Assembly: GCA_910578305.1 (NCBI GenBank) | Contig: CAJTQH010000010.1 | Span: 21,531 to 43,131, forward strand | Reading direction: 5' to 3' | Origin: an uncultured Muribaculaceae bacterium | GTDB lineage: Bacteria; Bacteroidota; Bacteroidia; Bacteroidales; Muribaculaceae | DNA length: 21,601 bases | In this document: piece after piece, positions 7,794 through 14,719 of the stretch | How positions within the stretch are numbered: position 1 is the first letter of the stretch | Layout: every line of letters starts with the position of its first letter | Position numbers and translations under genes: made by a program | Notes under the pieces: generated by a model | Databases searched by the model: none | Told to the model about the DNA's origin: nothing | What the model saw: only the letters and a program-made list of their open reading frames with translations

Positions 7794-9072
7794 AAGGCAA
7801 TAGTTCAGCAACAACAAAATTGCTGCCACCGATAAAGACCATATCTCCCTCGCCGGCTTCGGCGAGGGCTTTTTTATACGCATTTTCGACAGTGTGACAT
7901 ACACATCCCTCAAGACCAAACGCCAAAGCCTTGGAAGCAAGGTCTTCTGCAGACAACGCTCTTGGCAATGATGGCTGTGTATAATACAATTTTGCACATT
8001 TAATTCCGGCAATCATCTCCAGAATAGTGTCCACATCCTTATCCCCGACAAATCCTACTACAATATGTTTCATCCCTGAAAAGGCTTCCAACTGACCGGA
8101 TATATATTGCCATCCCCCAGGATTATGTCCAGTATCGCACACCACAAGAGGATTATCGACTATACGCATCCATCGCCCAGCCAGACCGGTCAAAGCACAT
8201 ACCTTGCTGAAACCGGCAGCTACAGCCTGATCCGAAATCGTATATCCCATATCTCGCAACAACTTCAATGAAGTAAGCACAGTAGCCGCATTAAGAGGCT
8301 GACAGTCACCGCATAATTCACCTCTAATCACACCAAAATCGCGTGTATGGTAAATAAAGCCCGACTCATCCCGCTCCACCTTACAGAGCGGCTTGTCGTC
8401 CATAGCTAAAACCACCGGAGCAGAAACCATTGCCGCCCTACACTCAAATACATCCCTTACAGATCCTTCGGCCTCGCCGATCACTACTGGGACTCCCGGC
8501 TTCATGATGCCGGCTTTTTCTTCGGCGATGGCTTCCGGAGTGTCGCCAAGTAGAGCCGTATGATCAAGCGAGATATTCGTGATAATGCTTAGATCAGGAG
8601 TAATTATATTAGTGCTGTCGAGTCGTCCGCCTAATCCGACTTCGATCACTGCCACATCGACATTACTCTCGGCAAACCAGTCGAACGCCATCATTGTGGT
8701 CAGTTCAAAAAACGATGGCTCTATCGACAATCCCATGTTTCGGTATCGCTCCACAAACTCCACCACACGATCACGCGGTATCATGTGCCCGTTGACACGT
8801 ATACGCTCGCGGAAATCCACAAGATGCGGCGAAGTAAACAGACCGGTACGATATCCTGCACTTTGCAGCACGGCCGCGACAGTGTGACACGTACTTCCTT
8901 TGCCGTTGGTTCCGGCCACATGAATGGTATGCAGCCTTTTCTGAGGGTTGCCGAAGGCTTCGGCTATGGCAAAGACTCGTTCCAGCCCAGGCTTATAGGC
9001 AGAGGCACCGTTATGCTGAAACACCGGCAGTTCATTGAACAAAAAGTCTATCGTAGATTCGTATTTATTCAT
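7777..9072 (-). CDS. folC: Folylpolyglutamate synthase / dihydrofolate synthase
   Basis: A 431-residue Mur-ligase-superfamily enzyme that adds glutamate to dihydropteroate and/or extends the folate polyglutamate tail using ATP, in the cytosol. Motifs in order: P-loop GTNGKGS (54-60), FTSPHLVDFRERI (79-91), EVGLGGRLDSTN (144-155), SLDHTALLGDTPEAIAEEKA (168-187) containing the likely carbamylated Lys186, and the C-terminal-domain segment CDTGHNPGG. The length is normal and every catalytic motif is intact. It is the third gene of an operon, 3 nt after the second chromate-transporter gene, an association with no obvious functional logic. Its last codons overlap the end of ridA, and the segment at 7847-7875 doubles as a ridA terminator on the other strand. 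Confidence 0.94.
   Translation of the reverse strand: MNKYESTIDFLFNELPVFQHNGASAYKPGLERVFAIAEAFGNPQKRLHTIHVAGTNGKGSTCHTVAAVLQSAGYRTGLFTSPHLVDFRERIRVNGHMIPRDRVVEFVERYRNMGLSIEPSFFELTTMMAFDWFAESNVDVAVIEVGLGGRLDSTNIITPDLSIITNISLDHTALLGDTPEAIAEEKAGIMKPGVPVVIGEAEGSVRDVFECRAAMVSAPVVLAMDDKPLCKVERDESGFIYHTRDFGVIRGELCGDCQPLNAATVLTSLKLLRDMGYTISDQAVAAGFSKVCALTGLAGRWMRIVDNPLVVCDTGHNPGGWQYISGQLEAFSGMKHIVVGFVGDKDVDTILEMIAGIKCAKLYYTQPSLPRALSAEDLASKALAFGLEGCVCHTVENAYKKALAEAGEGDMVFIGGSNFVVAELLPFISMR
7847..7875 (+). terminator. Terminator of yihY-ridA, inside the folC coding sequence
   Basis: CCCTCGCC (7847-7854), loop GGCTTC (7855-7860) and GGCGAGGG (7861-7868) form a perfect 8-bp GC-rich stem, followed by C and six T (7870-7875). 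It is a textbook intrinsic terminator on the + strand, 53 nt past the ridA stop. On the - strand the stem is not followed by T, so it should not stop folC transcription. There the same bases code for part of the KALAEAGEGD segment near the FolC C-terminus. Confidence 0.85.
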
Positions 9073-9075
9073 TTC

Positions 9076-9645
9076 TTAAAAAATCAGATAACCGGCCATA
9101 CCGGAAAGCAATATGACCAAAATAGGATGAATCTTCACAAAAAACACCAGTACAAACGACACCACGCATATCGCTACCGAAATTATGATATCGACAGGAA
9201 CTGTACCGAAATTAGCACCGTTCATAAGTAATAGTGCTGCAGATGCTATAAGCCCGACAACTACCGGACGAAGACCGGTAAACACGCCTTTTACATACGC
9301 GCTCTCGCGATGACGGCTTATGAAATGACTCGCATAAAACGTAAGTATAAACGACGGTACCACTACCACAAGAGTACATAGCAGCGATCCGGCCACACCC
9401 CACAATGGAGATGCAAACTGAGCCGAATCCACTCCTGGCGCCACATATCCTATGTATGTAGCCGAATTGATACCGATTGGTCCTGGCGTCATCTGCGATA
9501 TGGCAACTATGTCGGTAAACATCTGCTCGGAAATCCATCCCGGTGCCACAATACTGCTTTCGATAAGCGATAACATGGCATATCCCCCACCAAAGCCGAA
9601 CAAACCGATCTTAAGATAAGCCCAAATGAGTTTTAGATAGATCAT
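9076..9645 (-). CDS. Chromate transporter family (CHR) half-size protein, second of pair
   Basis: A 189-residue integral membrane protein equal to one half of a full ChrA. It carries the CHR hallmark FGFGGGYAM (16-24) near the first helix and TPGPIGIN (53-60) at the start of the next, then hydrophobic helices to the C-terminus. Half-size CHR proteins are normally encoded in adjacent pairs that act together. Here the ATG overlaps the end of the upstream half by 4 nt (9642-9645), so translation is coupled. The family is named for chromate efflux, but many members have no shown substrate and the sequence does not decide this. folC begins 3 nt downstream. Confidence 0.88.
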   Translation of the reverse strand: MIYLKLIWAYLKIGLFGFGGGYAMLSLIESSIVAPGWISEQMFTDIVAISQMTPGPIGINSATYIGYVAPGVDSAQFASPLWGVAGSLLCTLVVVVPSFILTFYASHFISRHRESAYVKGVFTGLRPVVVGLIASAALLLMNGANFGTVPVDIIISVAICVVSFVLVFFVKIHPILVILLSGMAGYLIF

Positions 9646-10262
9646 CGCTCGTCACCTCCTTTCTCTTCATTGACGATTTTCGCTCTCTGAAGTCTGCGCT
9701 GCTGACGCACAAACCATATATATCCGCCAATGCCACCGATAACAATATATAATATCGGATTGGAAACCACCGGCCATTTTGACCAGATGAGCAATGCCAC
9801 TGTCACTGGTATCAGCACCGTACGCCACCCGATTCCGGCCGATTTGGCCGATGTAATAACCGGTGCTACTATCAGAGCTACCACAGCCGGGCGTATCCCT
9901 TTGAATATGGCAGTAATTGTAGGATCGGATTTTATCACATCCGGAGTTAAAAATATTGCTATTGCCAGAATCATGATGAAAGAAGGCAAAATCGTGCCCA
10001 AGGCCGCAACGATACTGCCTCTTACACCTCGCAGTCTGTCGCCTACGGCCACAGATATATTCACCGCGAGTATTCCCGGCAGCGACTGAGCCACAGCCAA
10101 CAGATCCAGAAACTCATTCTGCGCTATCCACTTATGCTTATGCACTATCTCTTTTTCGATGATGGATATCATGGCCCATCCGCCGCCAAATGTAAAAGCA
10201 CCTATTTTGAAAAATGTGACGAACAATCGTCGGAGCACATTCCGTTCATTTTTATTATCCAT
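9642..10262 (-). CDS. Chromate transporter family (CHR) half-size protein, first of pair
   Basis: A 206-residue membrane protein, the upstream partner of the half-size CHR pair. FTFGGGWAM (23-31) is the family's glycine-rich motif. The second motif reads LPGILAVN (61-68), so Pro-Gly-Pro is replaced by Pro-Gly-Ile; the sister gene keeps Pro-Gly-Pro, a plausible split of roles between halves. The protein ends in a charged cytoplasmic-looking tail rich in Arg/Lys/Glu. It is the first gene of the CHR-CHR-folC operon and overlaps the next gene by 4 nt. A promoter box lies at 10281-10288. Confidence 0.87.
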   Translation of the reverse strand: MDNKNERNVLRRLFVTFFKIGAFTFGGGWAMISIIEKEIVHKHKWIAQNEFLDLLAVAQSLPGILAVNISVAVGDRLRGVRGSIVAALGTILPSFIMILAIAIFLTPDVIKSDPTITAIFKGIRPAVVALIVAPVITSAKSAGIGWRTVLIPVTVALLIWSKWPVVSNPILYIVIGGIGGYIWFVRQQRRLQRAKIVNEEKGGDER

Positions 10263-10280
10263 ATATCTCTTAAATTACCA

Positions 10281-10312
10281 CAAAATTACTATAAATCCAG
10301 TCATTCAACAAT
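10281..10312 (-). promoter_or_regulatory. Promoter of the CHR-CHR-folC operon
   Basis: TAATTTTG on the minus strand (10281-10288) fits the TAnnTTTG -7 box and starts 18 nt upstream of the first CHR ATG. The -33 position holds only ATTG (10309-10312) at 20-nt spacing, one base off TTTG. It is divergent from the lipoprotein promoter at 10321. Confidence 0.5.
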
Positions 10313-10320
10313 AAATTCAT

Positions 10321-10328
10321 TATCTTTG
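10321..10328 (+). promoter_or_regulatory. -7 box for the META-domain lipoprotein gene
   Basis: TATCTTTG (in the decamer TATCTTTGCG, identical to the one at 5975) is a full TAnnTTTG match on the + strand. No TTTG -33 box is seen at 19-21 nt. It lies 116 nt before the ATG, so the transcript would have a leader of about 110 nt. That leader contains a 7-mer direct repeat TTCCGAC (10352-10358 and 10374-10380, 22 bp apart) and a weak 5-bp hairpin (10341-10357). Confidence 0.5.
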
Positions 10329-10444
10329 CGCCCACATTAATCGGATATATTTTCCGACATTGAACATTTTACGTTCCGACTCCTTATATTTTATATTATT
10401 GCGATTAAACACATATATAGCATAACCAAAAAAACAGATATAAT

Positions 10445-11314
10445 ATGAATAAGACAAATTTAATATTGGCAACAGGTATAGCACTCGCAACCATGGCTTC
10501 TTGTAAATCACCCCAGCAGGTCAATGTCAACAGTGTTGGCGTTGTTAAGACAGAGACTCCGGCTCAGACAGAAGGAGCGATACAGAAAGTCCTTTACGGC
10601 CCATGGACTGTGATGGATGTAAACGGCATGAAAGTTTCAGGAAACACAGATCTGCCATACGTAGAATTCAGCGAAGACGCATCAAATCCGTTTCTCGTAA
10701 AATGTTATGCCTACAATGGATGTAACTATCTCAACGGTGAGTATGCAGTGACTCCTGGTGGCAATATGAAACCGGCTTCGGAATTTGCCACTACCATGCG
10801 AATGTGCCACGATGCTCCTTACGAGATGGGGATCAACATGGCTCTCGGCATAGTCGACTCATACCGTATTGAAAAGATCGGCATCGACTATATTCTCTAT
10901 CTCAACAACGCTGATGGAAACACCATGCTTACACTCCGCAAATACGACCCGACTTTTATAAATGGTACGTGGATGATCACCTCCATAGAAGGTAGCTCTG
11001 TTTCTGAAGACGATGACATTCAGTTGGCTCTGAATCTTAAAGAAAAGAGCGTACATGGCAATTCCGGATGCAACATGCTAAACGGCAGCTTCGTAGTCGA
11101 CCCCAATATTCAGAATTCCATACAATTCGTCAATTTAGCCACTACACGTATGATGTGTCCCAACATCCAGCTTGAACAGAAATTCCTTGATGCGCTCAAC
11201 CGTGTCCGTACTATTATCCCCGGTACTTCTGCCGATACCGCTTCTCTCCGCGACGAAGCCGGTCTGGTACTCATCACCATGCGGCGTATCGATGTAGTTC
11301 AGCAAGTTCAGTAA
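10445..11314 (+). CDS. Lipoprotein with two tandem META/HslJ-like domains
   Basis: A 289-residue protein with a lipoprotein-type signal (…ALATMASC, Cys20). The lipobox is loose (Met at -3) but acceptable for Bacteroidetes. Two homologous META domains follow. The first (about 49-167) has GPWTVMDVNG (52-61), YNGCNYLNGEY (90-100) and ATTMRMC (115-121). The second (about 172-285) has GTWMITSIEG (174-183), NSGCNMLNGSF (206-216) and ATTRMMC (232-238). The repeated GCNxLNG and ATTxxMC signatures show internal duplication. Proteins of this kind include E. coli HslJ, a heat-inducible envelope protein linked to novobiocin resistance; the function here is not known. The likely location is an envelope membrane. 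It is monocistronic, with its own -7 box and a strong terminator. Confidence 0.85.
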   Translation: MNKTNLILATGIALATMASCKSPQQVNVNSVGVVKTETPAQTEGAIQKVLYGPWTVMDVNGMKVSGNTDLPYVEFSEDASNPFLVKCYAYNGCNYLNGEYAVTPGGNMKPASEFATTMRMCHDAPYEMGINMALGIVDSYRIEKIGIDYILYLNNADGNTMLTLRKYDPTFINGTWMITSIEGSSVSEDDDIQLALNLKEKSVHGNSGCNMLNGSFVVDPNIQNSIQFVNLATTRMMCPNIQLEQKFLDALNRVRTIIPGTSADTASLRDEAGLVLITMRRIDVVQQVQ

Positions 11315-11339
11315 TCAATCCGACGCTTAAAATACACAG

Positions 11340-11385
11340 AGCGGCTATATCCGGGATATCCAATCCGGTGTAGCCGCTATTTTTT
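11340..11385 (+). terminator. Terminator of the META-domain lipoprotein gene
   Basis: The left arm 11340-11351 (AGCGGCTATATC) pairs with the right arm 11367-11378 (GGTGTAGCCGCT) through 12 pairs including two G-T wobbles, followed by A and six T (11380-11385). It lies 25 nt past the lipoprotein stop. Confidence 0.87.
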
Positions 11386-11632
11386 AACATCTCTTCCGAT
11401 CGATCGGGTTGTACAGTCCAATTGTTACCACGAGAGCCAAAACTATGTATCAACCAATTCTTATTACATATACATCACAAGTTATTATATCCTTATATAA
11501 TTTCGCTTCGATATCATTATAATGACTTTTTGCCATACTTAGTCCATCTGTACCAGATCTCATGACTTCATATATCTCAACTATTTTATTGGGCTGATAT
11601 AAATCCATTCTTGTCATCTATTCTATTGATCT
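11386..11632. other. AT-rich intergenic stretch between two terminators
   Basis: The gap between the lipoprotein gene and nuoN is 379 bp (11315-11693). Apart from the two terminators it contains a perfect 12-bp palindrome CCGATCGATCGG near 11397-11408, one short minus-strand ORF (11450-11617, listed separately) and otherwise AT-rich sequence. I see no tRNA, no convincing small-RNA promoter and no repeat array. Base composition is clearly lower in GC than the flanking genes. Confidence 0.5.
11450..11617 (-). CDS. Doubtful 55-residue hypothetical ORF
   Basis: The minus strand reads ATG (11615-11617) to TGA (11450-11452), giving a 55-residue soluble-looking peptide starting MTRMDLYQPNKIVEIYEV… with a balanced mix of charged and hydrophobic residues and a helical look. 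I do not recognise it. Against it: it lies downstream of the nuo terminator, has no TAnnTTTG box, and is much richer in A/T than neighbouring genes. It may be chance, a small orphan gene or the tail of a decayed gene. Confidence 0.25.
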   Translation of the reverse strand: MTRMDLYQPNKIVEIYEVMRSGTDGLSMAKSHYNDIEAKLYKDIITCDVYVIRIG

Positions 11633-11668
11633 AAAAAGGCGACGAAATCAAATCCGATCCCGTCGCCT
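11633..11668 (-). terminator. Terminator of the nuo operon
   Basis: On the minus strand GGCGACG (11661-11667) and CGTCGCC (11638-11644) form a 7-bp stem, extendable by an A-T pair at 11637/11668, with a 16-nt loop. It is followed by TTTTT (11633-11637). It lies 26 nt past the nuoN stop and closes the unit that begins upstream with the atp genes. Confidence 0.88.
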
Positions 11669-11693
11669 CTTTAATTATTATTGTGATAATCTA

Positions 11694-13151
11694 TCAGCAG
11701 CCAGAAATTGTAAGAAGGCTGTCATAGAAGAAACTTACAATACCTAAGCCCAAAATACCGGCAAGACAGATCCACATACCAACACGTTCAGACAAAGCAC
11801 TGCGGAACGTGGCTATGGTACATTCTTCTTCGGTCTTGATAAACATGGCCTTCACCACGAGCAGATAGTAGTAGAGCGACACGATAGTGTTGATCAATGC
11901 GATGAGCACTAATACATATATTGCTACACTGCCCTGATTGATCGCAGAGGTAAATATGAAGAACTTGCTGAAAAATCCCGCAAACGGAGGAATTCCTGCG
12001 AGTGAGAACATGGCAAGCATCATTGTTACAGCCAGACGTGGATTGGTCTTGTAAAGACCATTATAATCGTCCATACTTACCTTACCGGTCTTGTTCTCTA
12101 TGGCACCGATCACTCCAAAAGCGGCAAGATTGGAGAAGATGTAGACCAGAATGTAGTACATCAGAGCAGCCATACCCATTGCATTATATGCTATAATACC
12201 GAGCATGATATAACCGGCCTGTGACACTGACGAAAAAGCGAGGAATCGCTTCATGTTACGCTGACGGATTGCAAAAAGGTTACCGATAGTGATAGTCAGC
12301 ACTATGAGTGCATAGAGCATCCATTCCCACGCATCAGCATAAACAGAACCGAATACCTGCCAAAGAATCACAAGGAATGCAAAAGCGGCAGAACCCTTTG
12401 ATATTACCGACAGATAGGATGTAACCGATGTAGGAGCGCCCTGATATACGTCGCCTGTCCACAAATGGAAAGGCACAAGCGACAACTTGAAGCCCATACC
12501 TGCAATCACGAATGCGAGAGCAATTACGAGCGGTACTATCGGAGCGTTACCGATGGCTATTGAACCGGAAATACCGGAGAAATAAAGCGAGCCGGTCATA
12601 CCATAGACAAACGAAAGTCCCATCATTATGACTGCGGAAGAGAACACGGCTGTAAGTATGTATTTCACAGCAGCTTCATGGCTTTCGTAGCGATGCTTGT
12701 CAAATGCCACCATTGCAGCCAAAGGCAGAGATGCAGTCTCAAGACCGATGATGAACAACAGGAAGTGACGAGCCGATATCATCAGATACATTCCGAAAAG
12801 CGTGATGAGCAACAGCTCGTAGAACTCGCCGCGACGCATTGTCTGCTTTTCGCTGCTGTTCCAGCGGAGCGACTGGATAAGTACGATAAACACACCTATA
12901 TTAAGTATATTCTTTATAGCGAATATCACAGGCGAAGTCTCATACATTCCGGAAAATGCCACAGCCACACCATCAGGCATCATTGCCGGGCAGAATCCAC
13001 CCAGAGTGAACACAGCAAAAAGTATACATGTGATCAAGCCTATGCCACTCTGAGCCTTACGGGGAAGGAAAGTATCATTGAGGAAGACTAAAAGAAATAA
13101 TACCAACAAGCATATTTCTTGCTTCATTACTAAAAACTGAGAGTAATCCAT
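11694..13151 (-). CDS. nuoN: NADH-quinone oxidoreductase subunit N (NuoN)
   Basis: A 485-residue antiporter-like, proton-pumping membrane subunit of complex I with about 14 predicted helices. Key residues are visible: Glu138 in the helix IIGLETASLPLAAM (134-147), Lys222 in GFKLSLVPFHLWTGDVYQGA (220-239) and Lys252 in ISKGSAAF (250-257). These make up the conserved charged axis of the Nuo L/M/N family. The length matches usual NuoN (about 480-500). It is the last gene of the nuo run, starts 14 nt after the nuoM stop, and is followed by a strong terminator. No defects were seen. Confidence 0.95.
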   Translation of the reverse strand: MDYSQFLVMKQEICLLVLFLLVFLNDTFLPRKAQSGIGLITCILFAVFTLGGFCPAMMPDGVAVAFSGMYETSPVIFAIKNILNIGVFIVLIQSLRWNSSEKQTMRRGEFYELLLITLFGMYLMISARHFLLFIIGLETASLPLAAMVAFDKHRYESHEAAVKYILTAVFSSAVIMMGLSFVYGMTGSLYFSGISGSIAIGNAPIVPLVIALAFVIAGMGFKLSLVPFHLWTGDVYQGAPTSVTSYLSVISKGSAAFAFLVILWQVFGSVYADAWEWMLYALIVLTITIGNLFAIRQRNMKRFLAFSSVSQAGYIMLGIIAYNAMGMAALMYYILVYIFSNLAAFGVIGAIENKTGKVSMDDYNGLYKTNPRLAVTMMLAMFSLAGIPPFAGFFSKFFIFTSAINQGSVAIYVLVLIALINTIVSLYYYLLVVKAMFIKTEEECTIATFRSALSERVGMWICLAGILGLGIVSFFYDSLLTISGC

Positions 13152-13165
13152 TTCTTATAATCTTA

Positions 13166-14671
13166 TTAGTTCATTCCAATTACGGTAAATATCTCAGGGG
13201 TAAAGGTGGTACGGATAAGATCGGCGAAGAAATTGGGGAAGCAGCCGATTGCCGCTACCGATATTATCAGTATAACAGTAGCCGTACGTTCCCACCATGT
13301 AGCATCGGTGAGCTCGAGATGATGCTTGTCCTGCACAGGGCCAAGAAGGAGCTTGCCGACCACTCGAAGAATGTAGACAGCGGTTATTACAATCGAGCAA
13401 CATGCCACAATGGTAAATACGCGATGGAACATATCTGTGTGCTCAAACGAACCTACGAAAATGGTCATTTCTGCAACAAAACCGCTCAGACCGGGCAGAC
13501 CCAAAGATGCCATACCGGCTATTACATAACATACAGCGAGGAAAGGCATGATTTTCATCAAGCCACCCATAAGACGGATGTCACGTGTGTGAGTACGACC
13601 GTAGATCATACCGATAAGAGCAAAGAACAAGGCTGTCATAAGACCATGTGAGAGCATCTGCATGATAGCACCAGTCATAGCTGTGGTATTGAGCATCAGA
13701 ATGGCAAAGAGTACAAGGCCGCAGTGGCTCACCGATGAATAAGCATTGATATACTTTAGGTCGGTTTGCACACATGCGCTGAATGCGCCATACACTACAG
13801 AAATACCTGTAAGTACCAGGAATATCCAGGCAAGTTCATTGGCGGCATAAGGCATAAGATAGATTGCCACACGGAAGCATCCGTAACCACCGAGCTTCAT
13901 AAGCACGCCGGCATGGAGCATCGACACTGCGGTAGGAGCTGAAGCATGACCGTCAGGGCTCCATGTGTGGAAGGGGAACATGGCACCGAGCACACCGAAT
14001 CCGACAAATGTCATCGGGAACAGGAATGTCTGCCAGCCATGAGAGATGGCGTCATTCTTGGCTATCTCAAGGATATTCCATGTAAGCTGACCGCCTTCGG
14101 GAGCCGAATGATAGTAGATACCTATAAGACCAAGCATCAGAAATGCCGATCCACCCATAAGCATCAGAGTCAGTTTCATCGCCGAATAGTTCTTGTTGCC
14201 GCTGCCCCACACACCGATGAGCAGATACATCGGGATAAGAGCCACTTCATAGAACATGAACATCGTGAACAAGTCTATCGAGATAAAGAAACCAAACACA
14301 CCGGTGGAAAGAAGTATGAGCCAAAGGAAGAATTCTTTAGGCTGATCAATCTTCCATGAAGCAAAACTGCCGGTGAGAAGAATTATCGACGAAAGTATGA
14401 TCATGGCCACCGATATACCATCGACACCGAGAGCCAGATTGATATTCAACGGAGCAAACCACTTCCATGACTGCACATAGAACATAGGTGCATCAGGCAT
14501 GGCCGCACGCTGAGCCAGAAAATCCACCAACAGATAAATCGACAGGGCTGTAAGAACCAGCGAACCGGTCACCGCCACCGCACGAATCTGCTTGATGTTG
14601 CGGCAGAGGGCAATGCCCGCCAGCATAAGCAGCGGGATCACCACGAAATAAATCAATATATTGGAAAACAT
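13166..14671 (-). CDS. nuoM: NADH-quinone oxidoreductase subunit M (NuoM)
   Basis: A 501-residue antiporter-like subunit in the distal membrane arm of complex I. The proton-channel residues of the family are present: Glu142 in MFMFYEVALIPMYLLIGVWG (137-156), His235 in the FPFHTWSPDGHASAPTAVSM segment (232-251), and Lys259 in the LHAGVLMKLGGYG segment (252-264). The length is normal. It is separated from nuoL by 48 nt without a visible promoter box or terminator and from nuoN by 14 nt, so all are probably one transcript. No truncation or frameshift was seen. Confidence 0.95.
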   Translation of the reverse strand: MFSNILIYFVVIPLLMLAGIALCRNIKQIRAVAVTGSLVLTALSIYLLVDFLAQRAAMPDAPMFYVQSWKWFAPLNINLALGVDGISVAMIILSSIILLTGSFASWKIDQPKEFFLWLILLSTGVFGFFISIDLFTMFMFYEVALIPMYLLIGVWGSGNKNYSAMKLTLMLMGGSAFLMLGLIGIYYHSAPEGGQLTWNILEIAKNDAISHGWQTFLFPMTFVGFGVLGAMFPFHTWSPDGHASAPTAVSMLHAGVLMKLGGYGCFRVAIYLMPYAANELAWIFLVLTGISVVYGAFSACVQTDLKYINAYSSVSHCGLVLFAILMLNTTAMTGAIMQMLSHGLMTALFFALIGMIYGRTHTRDIRLMGGLMKIMPFLAVCYVIAGMASLGLPGLSGFVAEMTIFVGSFEHTDMFHRVFTIVACCSIVITAVYILRVVGKLLLGPVQDKHHLELTDATWWERTATVILIISVAAIGCFPNFFADLIRTTFTPEIFTVIGMN

Positions 14672-14719
14672 AATTACTATATTTATTCTATTAGCACGTG
14701 TTTAAAATCTACATTCGTA

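Noticed and set aside
9642..10262. Loss of function in the first CHR half because PGP is replaced by PGI
   Set aside because: The partner half keeps PGP, and paired half-size proteins commonly diverge in such motifs; the rest of the protein is intact.
11397..11408. Palindrome CCGATCGATCGG as an operator or attachment site
   Set aside because: It is isolated, just after a terminator, with no repeat elsewhere in the gap and no adjacent promoter or integrase.
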